Shown: positions 51,758 through 60,774, counted from the stretch's first letter. The stretch: DNA of 64,000 bases from SM1-73 sp964588305 (GCA_964588305.1 CAZPOP010000001.1:248001-312000), one strand, 5' to 3'. The notes: generated by a model from the sequence alone, not told the origin. A program made the numbers and translations.

Positions 51758-52334
51758 AGTTGAGCCTCCTTTCTTTGGTTTAGTGGTAGATTGCTAAATC
51801 CCCCTTTTTCCGCCTCCGGTGTAATCGATATTACCCGATCCCTTGTAGGGAGTAGAGCATGGGATCCATGGTGCCTTCCTTTTTGTCATAACCAGCCGTT
51901 TCCCTGAATTGAACCAGCTAATCGGGGCCATAAAAAGGGACATCCCTCAGCCTGCTTGAGGTAGTTCTTCTAGGTGAACTCCACTGATACAGGTTTGAGT
52001 TACGTATTGGTCAAATTGTCTTTAGTCACCTTCCGCTCTCATAAATAATGACTATCCCTGTATGCTGTCAAGTGTTTTTTCGACTGGACCATAAAAAAAT
52101 CCCCCAGGGGATGGCAACAGGACATTTGAGGAAGATCCTAATAGAGGAACCGACGAAGGCGGCGGAGGTATTCACAACACCAATTGCGAAAATGGATAGA
52201 TCTGAGGCAGGGAATTCATGGGGGTTATTGTTTTTTCAGTCGCCTAGGTGAACTGCATTGGTTTACAGGTGAAGGAATAGGAGTGGAGTCACCTCCCGTT
52301 GAAGATTCGATCGCTATCCGCCTCACTTCTGAAG
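51758..52334. other. 577-bp region without a supported gene
   Basis: No coding feature that I trust. Two degenerate direct copies of TAGGTGAACTNCA...ACAGGT lie at ~51971-51994 and ~52244-52270. The 67-codon plus-strand frame at 52048 lacks a ribosome binding site and looks random. Confidence 0.4.
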
Positions 52335-53072
52335 CTACTTGGGTCTGAGACACGAAAACACCGGCAGACCTTCAGTCTCCTCACCGCCCTCCTTTTCGTA
52401 AACCTCAAACCCGGCTTGTCTCAGTAATCTTCTCCAGACACTCAACGTGAAAAGGCCACACACATGAAAATCATGCTCTATGTTCAATTTGCCGTTCTTG
52501 CGAATCAAATAGATCAACGTGGTCTCGAATGTGTCGTCTTTAGGATTTGGATCGTATTGGTTCTCTATAAAGGTCAGGTCCATATTATCAGTCTCAGAAG
52601 TCCAGATAGTAGTCTCGTTCTGCTCAAAGCTTTCTTTGCATCCGTCAGGATAGGTAATCATGACGCCACCGGGTTTCAGATGCTTATGTGCGGTGCGGAA
52701 TACTCGGAGCAGGTCCTTTTTGGTGGTCATGTAGGTTACAGCGTCATTGATGAAGACGGAATCAAACTGGCGCTTCAGGTTAAAACTCTTCATGTCTCCA
52801 GGATGAAACTCACATTCCGGGTTTTGTTTTTTCGCGTTAGCCAGCATGGCTTTGCTCTTGTCGATTCCCGTTACTGCAAAGTGCTTTTTCAAGTGAAATG
52901 CATTTTTGCCACCACCGCACCCCACATCCAACAAGGAGCGGACTTTGATCCTGGCGTATTTTTTAATCAGCTTGGCAAAAAGTTCACTCTCTGCTCGATA
53001 TTCTTCAACATCCTCCCAGATCGGCCAAAGCCAAGCAAGATCTTTGTACAGACGATTAGTTTTTTTCCTCAT
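52335..53072 (-). CDS. Class I SAM-dependent methyltransferase
   Basis: 245 residues. The Rossmann core is VRSLLDVGCGGGKNAFHLKKHFAVTGIDKSKAMLANAKKQN (motif I and II, ~43-83), then PGDMKSFNLKRQFDSVFINDAVTYM (motif IV region) and LKPGGVMITYPDG (motif V). It belongs to the Methyltransf_25/11 family. The substrate is unknown. The C-terminal ~60 residues (GLFTLSVWRRLLRQAGFEVYEKEGG) follow the pattern of small-molecule or rRNA-modifying members. GGGAGGAG site before the ATG. Confidence 0.88.
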   Translation of the reverse strand: MRKKTNRLYKDLAWLWPIWEDVEEYRAESELFAKLIKKYARIKVRSLLDVGCGGGKNAFHLKKHFAVTGIDKSKAMLANAKKQNPECEFHPGDMKSFNLKRQFDSVFINDAVTYMTTKKDLLRVFRTAHKHLKPGGVMITYPDGCKESFEQNETTIWTSETDNMDLTFIENQYDPNPKDDTFETTLIYLIRKNGKLNIEHDFHVCGLFTLSVWRRLLRQAGFEVYEKEGGEETEGLPVFSCLRPK

Positions 53073-53134
53073 ATTGCTCCTCCCTCACCAGAGTATTCTT
53101 ACCTGACATTGATTAGTACGTTTGTTTTGCGCGG

Positions 53135-54187
53135 TTATCCTTCTGCCATGGAAACCTCAAGTAAGGGCTCGAATCTTTGATTCATTCTTCCCACGCCACC
53201 TGGATAAATGGTAAGTGTCTTCGAATCAAGGTCGAACAGAGCTGTCACCAGGGTCATGCTGCTATCAGGCGGCTTCCCATTGCGAAGTATCGGATAATCC
53301 TTCACTTTGTAATCCCTCAGCACCTTCAACACCCCGCTTTCGTCCTGCACCATCCCTCCCGCTAACAGCGCTTCTCCCCGGTTCTGTCGAGCCTGACTGG
53401 AGGGGGTGATCAACTGCCCGACTGGGGAGAGCTTAATGTAGTGGTTGGCGTGAAAAAAACACCCCTTGATTTCATGGACGCGATGCTTGTTGGGAGACAC
53501 TTCGACATTTACGATGCGGCGCTCCTTGAAAGATCCAATGGTATAGTTGAAACCCGAAGCCCGTCCCGAAATGGTCGCCAGTTCAATTGCTTCCTCCAGA
53601 GATCCGGCCTCAAACAACGATCGAGCCATGAAATGTCTGCCCAATCCGGTGACGATTCCTTTTGCCAGAACATTGTTGGCCGAGAGACATATCCCCTCAC
53701 TATTAAAACCAAAGGCATTTCCCGGGAGAAATCCCGGGTAACAAAGCGCTGTGAAAGAGGGCTTTCCCACAATGTCAAGTCGCACCAGATACACCTGATC
53801 ACGATAAATTGGCGAACCGTCTTCGTTGTGGGCAAAGACTGCCTTATCGGTGGTAAGAAGCGAGCAGGTGGAGCACCCAAAATCCGCTGATTCTGCGGCA
53901 TAACCCCGGTATTCCCCTCGCATGTTTACCAGAAACAGCTCTTCAAACGACGCCTCGGCTCCTTCCGAAATTCCGCGGAGCTCGGAAAGATAATCCGAGA
54001 ATCGAGACTCGTGCAGCTGAATTAGTTCTTCATACTTCCGCTTGCCTTCAGGCGTGCGGTGATACGGAAGGAATTTCCTTTGCAGAATGGTATTACCAGC
54101 CAGAGTCGTGCGAATTTGCCGCCCGAAAGTCCTTCCTATTGCCAGCCCGACATCGCGGTGGGATCCAGAGAAACTGAAAAATCTCAT
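53135..54187 (-). CDS. C45-family peptidase/acyltransferase (acyl-CoA:6-APA acyltransferase-like)
   Basis: 350 residues. An Ntn-hydrolase of the C45 type, made as an inactive precursor that cuts itself to expose an N-terminal Cys, probably C105 in DFGCSTCSLL. Family blocks: ELRGISEGAEASFEELFLVNMRGEY before the site, FAHNEDGSP after it, GICLSANNVLAKGIVTGLGRHF and ANHYIKL. Substrate unknown; related enzymes hydrolyse or transfer acyl groups on amides. No signal peptide, so cytosolic. The ribosome binding site is weak. Confidence 0.88.
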   Translation of the reverse strand: MRFFSFSGSHRDVGLAIGRTFGRQIRTTLAGNTILQRKFLPYHRTPEGKRKYEELIQLHESRFSDYLSELRGISEGAEASFEELFLVNMRGEYRGYAAESADFGCSTCSLLTTDKAVFAHNEDGSPIYRDQVYLVRLDIVGKPSFTALCYPGFLPGNAFGFNSEGICLSANNVLAKGIVTGLGRHFMARSLFEAGSLEEAIELATISGRASGFNYTIGSFKERRIVNVEVSPNKHRVHEIKGCFFHANHYIKLSPVGQLITPSSQARQNRGEALLAGGMVQDESGVLKVLRDYKVKDYPILRNGKPPDSSMTLVTALFDLDSKTLTIYPGGVGRMNQRFEPLLEVSMAEG

Positions 54188-54335
54188 ATCAAATGATACC
54201 TGTTAACTGCCGACCAACCGACTATGGGCCCACAACCATCTATTATACGGCTAATGGAACTGACAAAGAGTACGCTTTCTGTATGCCCCACCCTCCAGCT
54301 TCCCGCCCCCGGTAGACTCATTGCAGCCGTGCTCC

Positions 54336-55442
54336 TCACGGCAGTCCCTTCCTGTTCATCTTCTTTAGCCCCGCCATATGCTGGCGAATTTTCTTGTCCA
54401 TCGCCCTGTCGGCCAAACGCTGTGCCTTTTTGTCCTTCCGCTGGGCCAGGTGCCTGAGCTCCTTTTGCAGCTTGAGATAGTTCCTGTAGCGCCCGACGTT
54501 TAGAGTTCCGTCCTTAAGCGCCTGCTGAACGGCGCATCCCGGCTCACCTTCGTGCCTGCAATCTCTGAAACGGCATTGGACGGCAAGTTCCTCGATATCA
54601 TCAAAGGTTCTTTTCAGTCCTCCCTCGTCGCCCCATATTGAAAGCGTGCGCATTCCGGGCGTGTCGATGACGATTCCTCCGGTGGGAAGGAGGATCATCT
54701 GTCGGTAAGCGGTGATATGTCTTCCGCGACTGTCACCAGCACGAACTGGCCCCACCTTGAGGCGCTCCTCTCCCAGCAGGCTGTTGATCAGCGTTGACTT
54801 TCCAACACCTGAAGAACCCAACAGCGTTACTGTCTTGCCAAAAACCAGATATTCTTGTAGGGCATCGAGTCCATCGTTTCTGGTTGCACTGAGAGGATGA
54901 ATGGTGACGCCGGAGGCAACTGATTCCACTTCCTTGATGCGCGCCCCTACGTCCCCACACAGGTCTACCTTGTTGAGCAGGACAACCGGAACCGCTCCGC
55001 TGTCCCATGCGATGGTCAGGTAACGTTCGATTCTGCGCAGATTGAAATCGTGGTCCAGGCCGCTGACCAGAAAGACCGTATCGACATTGGCTGCCAAAAC
55101 TTGCTCATCCGTTTCTCCGCCGGAATCGGGCATTCCCCCCGAAAGCACAGCTTTCCGGGAGAAACTGCTGTTTCTTGGAAGAAGGGCGCAGATCGTGGCT
55201 TTCCCCTCTCCGGGTCTTCCACTTACCGCCACCCAGTCGCCCACAGTCGGGAATTCGGCCCTGGAGCGGGCGGCGTGGCGGAACCTCCCCGATACCTCGG
55301 CTTCCAGTTCCCCGTATTCACCGTAGAGTAGGTATCTATGCCTATGTTGACGGGCGACCCTGCCAGGCACGAGACCCTGATTCCGATATTGTTCAAAATG
55401 CCGATCAAGCAATTCATTCCAACCTAGTTCTGCTAGATTCAT
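54336..55442 (-). CDS. rsgA: Small ribosomal subunit biogenesis GTPase RsgA
   Basis: 368 residues from the ATG at 55442 (MNLAELGWN), preferred because AGGAATAG precedes it and matches family start; an ATG at 55502 would add 20 residues. Circularly permuted GTPase: OB-fold N-terminus (VSGRF...VGDWVAVS), G4 LLNKVDL, G1 LLGSSGVGKSTLINSLLG, G2 and the G3-like DTPGMRTL. The C-terminal zinc knuckle is CRFRDCRHEGEPGC. It checks 30S subunit maturation. The upstream region contains tandem terminators facing the gene start, so it has its own promoter or readthrough. Confidence 0.95.
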   Translation of the reverse strand: MNLAELGWNELLDRHFEQYRNQGLVPGRVARQHRHRYLLYGEYGELEAEVSGRFRHAARSRAEFPTVGDWVAVSGRPGEGKATICALLPRNSSFSRKAVLSGGMPDSGGETDEQVLAANVDTVFLVSGLDHDFNLRRIERYLTIAWDSGAVPVVLLNKVDLCGDVGARIKEVESVASGVTIHPLSATRNDGLDALQEYLVFGKTVTLLGSSGVGKSTLINSLLGEERLKVGPVRAGDSRGRHITAYRQMILLPTGGIVIDTPGMRTLSIWGDEGGLKRTFDDIEELAVQCRFRDCRHEGEPGCAVQQALKDGTLNVGRYRNYLKLQKELRHLAQRKDKKAQRLADRAMDKKIRQHMAGLKKMNRKGLP

Positions 55443-55674
55443 TGCACTATTCCTGCTTATGAGATTTCGTTGTGATGGCTCACAGAGGAATCGCCACAGC
55501 AAAAAACCTGAGGGTAATTTTATAGCGTGTAAGTACCTCTGTAAGCACCGTTGAACCTTGTCCGATCAACCTTGAGGGCTGATGTGCACGTAACGGATTC
55601 TTCTTTCCAACTCTTTTGCTCAAAGCAAAAGAACCGCGAAAGGATTACTCCGCGGCTTCGGATACGATAGAATT

Positions 55675-55709
55675 GAGAAAAATACCGCGGGCATATATCA
55701 CGCCCGCGG
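55675..55709 (-). terminator. Second intrinsic terminator downstream of the 23-codon gene
   Basis: On the minus strand, CCGCGGGC (55709-55702), 9-nt loop, GCCCGCGG, then TATTTTTCTC. A third, weaker hairpin (CCGCG...CGCGG, 55634-55655) with a TTCTTTTGCTTTG tail follows. Confidence 0.75.
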
Positions 55710-55716
55710 CAATTGT

Positions 55717-55752
55717 TAAAACAAAAACGGCCACCCATCTACGGATGGCCGT
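55717..55752 (-). terminator. Intrinsic terminator after the 23-codon gene
   Basis: On the minus strand, ACGGCCATCC, GTAGAT loop, GGGTGGCCGT, then TTTTTGTTTT. Strong stem (10 bp, one G-T pair) with a long T-tract, 15 bp after the small gene's stop. Confidence 0.88.
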
Positions 55753-55766
55753 CTAGCTTTTGCAGT

Positions 55767-55838
55767 CTAAAAGGTGAGCTCGGCAGCCACTCCTCCGGGG
55801 CGTGATAACCCAATCGAATGTCTATACGCAACCATCAT
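55767..55838 (-). CDS. Small protein gene, 23 codons
   Basis: ATG at 55838 (second ATG at 55835) preceded by AAAGGAGGCGTGATTT, one of the best ribosome binding sites in the window. The product is MMVAYRHSIGL... ending RPGGVAAELTF, stop TAG at 55767. A TTGACA promoter is 80 bp upstream and two strong terminators follow. It is therefore a complete tiny transcription unit rather than a chance frame. Function is unknown. It could be a leader peptide, a membrane-independent small regulatory peptide, or a toxin/precursor peptide. It was too short for usual gene calling. Confidence 0.7.
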   Translation of the reverse strand: MMVAYRHSIGLSRPGGVAAELTF

Positions 55839-55895
55839 AAATCACGCCTCCTTTCTTGATAAACCTCCAACTCGTTTCAATCATCCAACATTGTT

Positions 55896-55923
55896 AATTT
55901 ATAACTCACCTACAAAATGTCAA
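55896..55923 (-). promoter_or_regulatory. Sigma-70 promoter for the 23-codon gene
   Basis: On the minus strand, TTGACA (55923-55918), 16-bp spacer, TAAATT (55901-55896). Transcription start near 55888, leader about 50 nt. Confidence 0.65.
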
Positions 55924-56000
55924 GAAAAAAGTTGGAGGGATTGAAGTCCTTTTGAGAAAAGTCAGTACGCATCTCCTGGAACTTGATCCTTTCTCTGCTT

Positions 56001-57257
56001 CTAAGCTCCCTTCTTCATCATTCCAAGAAACGAGGACCGCAACGTGTCGCTCATCAGAGCCCTTTTCACCGGTGGCAGTTTTAGGAACCCGCCAACGAAT
56101 CCACGCATGAATTTGTGGGTTATGCTTTGAGGCTGACCAAACATCAGGTTTTGGAGAGTCCCCCTCTCCAGGCATTGCAGAATCACTCGCTCAAAAGTGT
56201 CCTCCGGGTGGATCACCCTCTGTTCACGCTTGACCAGCCTGAGCGCCCCGGTCGTGCATTTCAGCGCACATACGCCGCACCCTATACATATGCCGGCATC
56301 GATCTTTGGAGTTTTCTCTGAAACCAGTTCAATGGCATGAATGGGGCAAGCTTCGGCACAAGCTCCGCATTCGGCACAGACCTTTTCGTCAGCTTGGGCA
56401 ATGAAACTCGAGGTGATCACCATGTGGGGATAGCCGAATTTGCTTATCCCCAGAAGGGCATTACAACAGCACCCGCAGCAGTGACAGATAAACGATACAC
56501 CGCTTTTGGCATTGTCCGCGCAGAAGACCAGCCCCATCTCCTTCGAACGGGCCAGGTTTTCCAGCATTTCGGTCTTGGAAACCTCTTTCCCGAAGTTGTG
56601 CCTGATCATGAAGTCGGCCGCGGAATCAAGAGAAGAACAGGTCTCCAGGGGTACGTCACACTTTTTTTCTCCGACATGCAGTTTCTCGTGACGACAGGAA
56701 CAGATTCCGATGGAAAACTTCCTGCCTCCTTCGATAATGGCCGTGGCTTTTTCGTAATCCAAAACCTCAACGTGTTCGGATGAATCTATCGCATCCTCAT
56801 GCGGCAGTGCCCTCAAGGGTGATATCTTTTCCCCGTGTTTGAAGTTTGCCGCGTAGAACGTACGATCGTCTTGCAGATAGGTGTGAAACAGCCTCGCCCA
56901 CTCTTTGGTATTGAGGTTATCCCCTGTCCTCATCATGGTGAACTCAAATATCCCGATAACCATGGGGGAAGGCATGTAATGATACTGGCCATGCATCCAG
57001 AGGTCCATGACCAGGCCCTTGGCACACAAATCCTCCAGGACCTTCTGCAGTTTGGAGCGTTCATACTTGGTGACCTTCTCGATTCCGTCCAGATCAGACA
57101 AACCGTAGGGCATCTTAACCACGACGTCGGCTTCCTCCGGGGAGTAGAGCTCCTTCAGAATGGCGTGAAACGTCTCATTCCAGGGAGCCCTCATCGACAG
57201 ACCGTCGATTTTCTTGCCGAGCTTCCGGTAAACCTCTTTCCCCACCGTGTGTCCCAT
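56001..57257 (-). CDS. Iron-sulfur protein with winged-helix-like N-terminus and 2[4Fe-4S] ferredoxin domain
   Basis: 418 residues. An N-terminal ~120 residues resemble a winged-helix region (YGLSDLDGIEKVTKYERSKLQKVLEDLCAKGLV). Cys clusters are SIGICSCRHEKLHVGEKKCDVPLETC (~185-210) and FICHCCGCCCNALLG (~260). A classical 8-Fe ferredoxin domain follows: CAECGACAEACPIHAIE and CIGCGVCALKCTTGALRL (~295-345). Proteins like this are found in anaerobes next to CoA ligases and electron-transfer modules, but the role here is open; it probably transfers electrons in the cytosol. No redox partner is adjacent. Weak ribosome binding site. Confidence 0.85.
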   Translation of the reverse strand: MGHTVGKEVYRKLGKKIDGLSMRAPWNETFHAILKELYSPEEADVVVKMPYGLSDLDGIEKVTKYERSKLQKVLEDLCAKGLVMDLWMHGQYHYMPSPMVIGIFEFTMMRTGDNLNTKEWARLFHTYLQDDRTFYAANFKHGEKISPLRALPHEDAIDSSEHVEVLDYEKATAIIEGGRKFSIGICSCRHEKLHVGEKKCDVPLETCSSLDSAADFMIRHNFGKEVSKTEMLENLARSKEMGLVFCADNAKSGVSFICHCCGCCCNALLGISKFGYPHMVITSSFIAQADEKVCAECGACAEACPIHAIELVSEKTPKIDAGICIGCGVCALKCTTGALRLVKREQRVIHPEDTFERVILQCLERGTLQNLMFGQPQSITHKFMRGFVGGFLKLPPVKRALMSDTLRSSFLGMMKKGA

Positions 57258-57484
57258 GACCGTACTCCTTTTTGCACGTTACCCCCTGGCATCTTTTCGG
57301 AATATTATACAAACAGGTACGGCGAGGCGCAAGAAATTTAATGTGCTTCAGGATCAGACTAAAGGCGTGCCGTGAATAACAGAGGTTGCCAAAGTCAATT
57401 CTGAGGACCCCTTTCTTTTACAACTAATGGCAATTCAGTGCGTATTATTTGAAAAACCTTCTAACCCCAAAAGGAGGTGAATTT

Positions 57485-58051
57485 ATGAAGAAGGTCTGTT
57501 TGGCGACTGGTCTTGCCTTCCTTTTCATCCTTGTGGCATCTACTTGGTCGTTTGCCCAGATGGAGATGGCGAAGGGTTGTCAGCACGGAATGAAGATGAT
57601 GGGTGAGGGAATGATGTCCCAGGAAAAATCCGAACAGCCATGCCCGGGGATGAAGCATCAGATGGGATGCCGCAAGATGGGTTCAGGCATGAGGATGTGC
57701 GGGATGATGGGCGGGGAAGAGGAGATGGGCTGTTGCAAGGGCGAGTTTTTCCTCTGCTGCAAGAAAGAACTGGAGCTATCCGATGAGCAGGTAGAAGCTC
57801 TGAAGTCGATCAGGATGGACTTCCTCAAAGGCAAGCTCAAGAAAGAGGCTGACCTGAAGATATCCCAGTTGGAACTGAAAGCCCTCACCGATGATGACGG
57901 AGCCAGCTTAAAAGACATAGAGGCTAAGCTGAGGATGGTCGAGAAACTCAAAGCGGACATGAAGCTCTCGCACATAAAGGCTTTCAGGGATGCCAAGGCG
58001 CTCTTGACTCCGGAGCAGGAGAGGAAGTGGCAGGAGCACCGTGGAATGTAA
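57485..58051 (+). CDS. Met/Cys-rich periplasmic Spy/CpxP-like protein
   Basis: 188 residues from the ATG at 57485, preceded by AAAGGAGGTGA. Signal peptide (1-26, ending SFAQ). Residues ~27-90 are extremely rich in Met and Cys: GMKMMGEGMMSQE, CPGMKHQMGCRKMGSGMRMC, GCCKGEFFLCCKK, typical of copper, silver or zinc-binding or of a thiol-redox protein. Residues ~95-188 form the helical LTxxQ-like domain (ELSDEQVEALKSIRMDFLKGKLKKEADLKISQLELKAL, LTPEQERKW). Spy/CpxP/ZraP family fold, acting as a periplasmic chaperone or metal buffer. Its own terminator follows. Confidence 0.85.
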   Translation: MKKVCLATGLAFLFILVASTWSFAQMEMAKGCQHGMKMMGEGMMSQEKSEQPCPGMKHQMGCRKMGSGMRMCGMMGGEEEMGCCKGEFFLCCKKELELSDEQVEALKSIRMDFLKGKLKKEADLKISQLELKALTDDDGASLKDIEAKLRMVEKLKADMKLSHIKAFRDAKALLTPEQERKWQEHRGM

Positions 58052-58094
58052 GGATAGTCACAAGATTAGAAGAGCGAAAATTCTGAAGAAACCT

Positions 58095-58126
58095 TCGGCC
58101 GGGTTTTCCCCGGCCGATTTTGTTTC
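58095..58126 (+). terminator. Intrinsic terminator after the Spy-like gene
   Basis: TCGGCCGGG, TTTT(C) loop, CCCGGCCGA, then TTTTGTTT. A 9-bp GC-rich stem with a T-tract, 44 bp after the stop. Confidence 0.85.
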
Positions 58127-58266
58127 TTGGAGAAAGGAATGGCCATCACACAGAGATTTGCACGTCGTGCTCAGAATGGGTCACGTATTGGCAGGGAGCG
58201 TGATAATCGGATTCTCAGCGCTTCGTGCCCGGTTACCAGAAAGACGATTCTGGCAGAAGTCTTCGA

Positions 58267-59664
58267 TCAGGGGCCCGTTCGTATGTTGCTGTCACGGTGC
58301 CCACCCTGGTACAGGCCGACAAGTTCGGTGATCTGACCGGCGCTGTCGCGGACGAATTGAATTCGGAAGTAATCCAGACCATCCAGCATGAACAGGTGCT
58401 CGCCCATAGGGATAAGCCTGTACTTAGGTCTTTCCTCGCGCTGATAGTACAATTTGCCGTCTTCTGCCCAGATTCTCCTGGGTCCGTACTGACCAACATA
58501 GGCCTGCAGCTGGCCTTGCTCCACAACAACCGGATTCAGCTTCACCTGCAATCCATCCATGACCCACTTCAGCTCTTCCTTACGATCTGGGTCGTCGGTC
58601 TTTTGCTCCAGTTTCTTCAGAGCCTCCAGATGAGCCACCTCCGGCGCCTGCTCTTGAGGTACGGCGATATGAGGAGCGATTCCCGTTCCCTCCCAGTTGG
58701 TTCCGGTAACCGGATTCACGGCGCGGCCGAACGGCAAAGACATGCCGACATTCAGGTTGGGAAACGGCTTGATGTCGATGGGATGAGCCCCACCACCGGT
58801 GGTCTCGCCGATTATCGTGGCCCTTTCCATGTTCTTCAGATTGTAGGTGAACTCCTCCGCTCCGGAGAAGGTGTAACTGCTGGTAAGCACATAAAGGTCG
58901 ACGTCGGTCATACGGGGGCCTTGCACACATGCCTGAGTCCAGAACTGTTGGGTCGAATCGGACTTGCGCACATAGAAGCTGTTCAAGTGAACCGGCTCCG
59001 GAAAGAAATAGCTGGTGATGAGCTGAATCATGCTGGGACTCCCGCCGCCGTTCTGGCGAAGGTCGAAGATGATGGCATCCGTGTAGGCTAAGAAATTCAT
59101 AGCTGCGATTGCCGTGGGTCCGGCATCGATGGCATCGGAAAAACAGCGAAAGTCGACGTACCCGATGTTGCCCTCCAGTAGTTTGATCTCCTTGAAGCAA
59201 AAGTTGTCTCGACATCGTTCCTCGAGTTCGCGCTGTTTAGCTTCGTCGGTTAGTGTATCACCCTGAAATCGAGCCAGCAGCTCGTCGGGGGCAAATCTCA
59301 CCCACAGGTGCTTGTCATGGCTGATCTCCTGCAGGTCTTCGGTCAGCTTCTGAGTAAATTGCGTCAGGCTGGTTAGGTCTTGGTAAGCTTTCTTTTTGTA
59401 CTGCTGGCGAAGGTGCTTCTCCATCTCTTTGGCCACATCGGGGAACACATAAATCTCATTTAGTGCCTGTGTCACGCTGTCGATGATCTCCGACTGCATC
59501 CGCGCATCGATGGTTCTATCTTCGGAACCTGCAGAAGGCTGTGCGCCGACGCGTGCAGGGAACATCCAGATCGGCACCAACAGCAAAATCAAGAGCACGG
59601 ACGGGCGTGCTCTCTCCATGAGACAGCGTGACGCTGCGGTCATGAAAAACAATGCTTTGCTCAT
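58267..59664 (-). CDS. Exported S41-family serine peptidase with C-terminal DUF3471-like domain
   Basis: 465 residues. Signal peptide/anchor (~20-42, ending RVGAQP). The N-terminal S41_N helical domain (~55-125) has INEIYVFPDVAKEMEKHLR-like pattern (ALNEIYVFPDVAKEMEKHL). The S41 catalytic core (~160-340) includes GYVDFRCFSDAIDAGPTAIAAMNF, IFDLRQNGGGSPSM and SSYTFSGAEEFTYNLK with the nucleophile Ser, plus GETTGGGAHP. A C-terminal ~80-residue DUF3471-like domain follows (YVGQYGPRRIWAEDGKLYYQ). No PDZ is visible; close to IRBP-type S41. Its ATG overlaps the MarR-GNAT stop (ATGA) and the ribosome binding site lies in the last codons of that gene, so both are one operon. Confidence 0.9.
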   Translation of the reverse strand: MSKALFFMTAASRCLMERARPSVLLILLLVPIWMFPARVGAQPSAGSEDRTIDARMQSEIIDSVTQALNEIYVFPDVAKEMEKHLRQQYKKKAYQDLTSLTQFTQKLTEDLQEISHDKHLWVRFAPDELLARFQGDTLTDEAKQRELEERCRDNFCFKEIKLLEGNIGYVDFRCFSDAIDAGPTAIAAMNFLAYTDAIIFDLRQNGGGSPSMIQLITSYFFPEPVHLNSFYVRKSDSTQQFWTQACVQGPRMTDVDLYVLTSSYTFSGAEEFTYNLKNMERATIIGETTGGGAHPIDIKPFPNLNVGMSLPFGRAVNPVTGTNWEGTGIAPHIAVPQEQAPEVAHLEALKKLEQKTDDPDRKEELKWVMDGLQVKLNPVVVEQGQLQAYVGQYGPRRIWAEDGKLYYQREERPKYRLIPMGEHLFMLDGLDYFRIQFVRDSAGQITELVGLYQGGHRDSNIRTGP

Positions 59665-60653
59665 AACACCTCCTGTTTGGTTTTTTGTGATTTCCTCGTC
59701 TTCAAATCCAAGCTCAAAGCTATCGATTCACGACGGTAGGCTGTTGTCCACGGCTGCTTTCCGGATACTTCGAGAAAGCCCAACGATCGATAGAGTTCAT
59801 TTGCAACCGTCAGGTGTGGGCTGGTAAGCAGAACCAATCGCTCGGCGCCGAGAGTTCTTGCCCGCCGGATCGCCTCCAGCGTCAGTTTACGCCCCGCCTG
59901 GCGGCCCCGCTCTTTCTTGGTGACTGCCATCTTGGTCAACTCGTATGTACGTTGGCCATGCCTGAGCAGCGCAGCAGTCCCGACGATTCTTCCGCCAAGT
60001 CGAGCAAAGAAAACAAACCCTCCGGCTTTGACCACTCTTCCGTGCGGGTCGGAAAGCAGCTTTCTGTCCTCCTCCTCCACGGCGAAGTGCTCTCGCAGCC
60101 ATTCTAAGTTAAGCGACTTGAAATACCGTTTGAACTGAGGTTTGTAATCGACGATCTGGACCTCCTCGAGTTGGCGCCTTTTGATCCGGCGCATCACGCG
60201 TTCATGCATTCCGGCTTCGTTGAGCGCGTCTTCGAGCCGTCCCAGAGCGGCCAAAAAATCGCCACCCTTCTGGCTCAACACGTCGTCGGCTGCAGCTTCG
60301 ATATCCGACCACACCGGCTCCAGCACTGATAAGGCTGCCTTACCCTTTTTAGTCAGACGCAAAAGATGTCTTCGCTCGTCTTTCTTGTCTCTGACTGACT
60401 GCAGAAGTCCTCGCCGAGCCATCTGGCCGGCAATCTGGTTGATGGCCGGATGGGTCAATCCCAAAGCCTGCGCTGCTGCGGAGACGGAGACTGCACCCGA
60501 TTCTTTCAGCAGGTAGAAAAGCGGGAACCAGCGGGGCTCGAAATCAAGCGACTGTTCCCGGTAAATTCGGCGCCCGTCCTTATAGAGCCACTCGGCCAAT
60601 CGCCTGAACCGACTGGCGATAGCCAGTGATCCGAGCTGTCTTATCAGATCCAC
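59661..60653 (-). CDS. MarR-GNAT fusion regulator
   Basis: 330 residues from a GTG at 60653, selected for GGAGGAGG 5 bp upstream and for the promoter just before it; the longer ATG frame to 60851 would start upstream of the promoter. Residues ~1-145 are a MarR winged helix (FPLFYLLKESGAVSVSAAAQALGLTHPAINQIAGQMARRGLL, then RDKKDERRHLLRLTKKG). Residues ~165-320 are a GNAT acetyltransferase (RQAGRKLTLEAIRRARTLGAERLVLLTSPHLTVANELYRSLGF; acetyl-CoA loop RxxGxG/A as RQAGRK). Such fusions sense a ligand and may modify a small molecule. It controls itself and the S41 peptidase, and lies divergent from the serine hydrolase. Confidence 0.9.
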   Translation of the reverse strand: MDLIRQLGSLAIASRFRRLAEWLYKDGRRIYREQSLDFEPRWFPLFYLLKESGAVSVSAAAQALGLTHPAINQIAGQMARRGLLQSVRDKKDERRHLLRLTKKGKAALSVLEPVWSDIEAAADDVLSQKGGDFLAALGRLEDALNEAGMHERVMRRIKRRQLEEVQIVDYKPQFKRYFKSLNLEWLREHFAVEEEDRKLLSDPHGRVVKAGGFVFFARLGGRIVGTAALLRHGQRTYELTKMAVTKKERGRQAGRKLTLEAIRRARTLGAERLVLLTSPHLTVANELYRSLGFLEVSGKQPWTTAYRRESIALSLDLKTRKSQKTKQEVL

Positions 60654-60696
60654 GCGCCCTCCTCCATCAAGTGTAAACCGTCCGCCAACTGCTGGC

Positions 60697-60725
60697 AATT
60701 TACGTAAGTACTTACGCATTGTCAA
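60697..60725 (-). promoter_or_regulatory. marR-GNAT promoter with operator palindrome in the spacer
   Basis: On the minus strand, TTGACA (60725-60720), 17-bp spacer, TAAATT (60702-60697). The perfect 14-bp palindrome CGTAAGTACTTACG fills 60703-60716 of the spacer, so a bound MarR dimer would block RNA polymerase. Autoregulation is the direct inference. Confidence 0.75.
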
Positions 60726-60774
60726 CGGAAAAGTTTCCATTTTTTCTCGCTGGTCGCACTCTCCAAATAAGCTC

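Noticed and set aside
52048..52251. 67-codon plus-strand ORF
   Set aside because: No ribosome binding site, no recognisable pattern, located in a degenerate intergenic stretch.
55520..55738. 72-codon minus-strand ORF between rsgA and the 23-codon gene
   Set aside because: It runs through the tandem terminator hairpins. Very unlikely to be translated.
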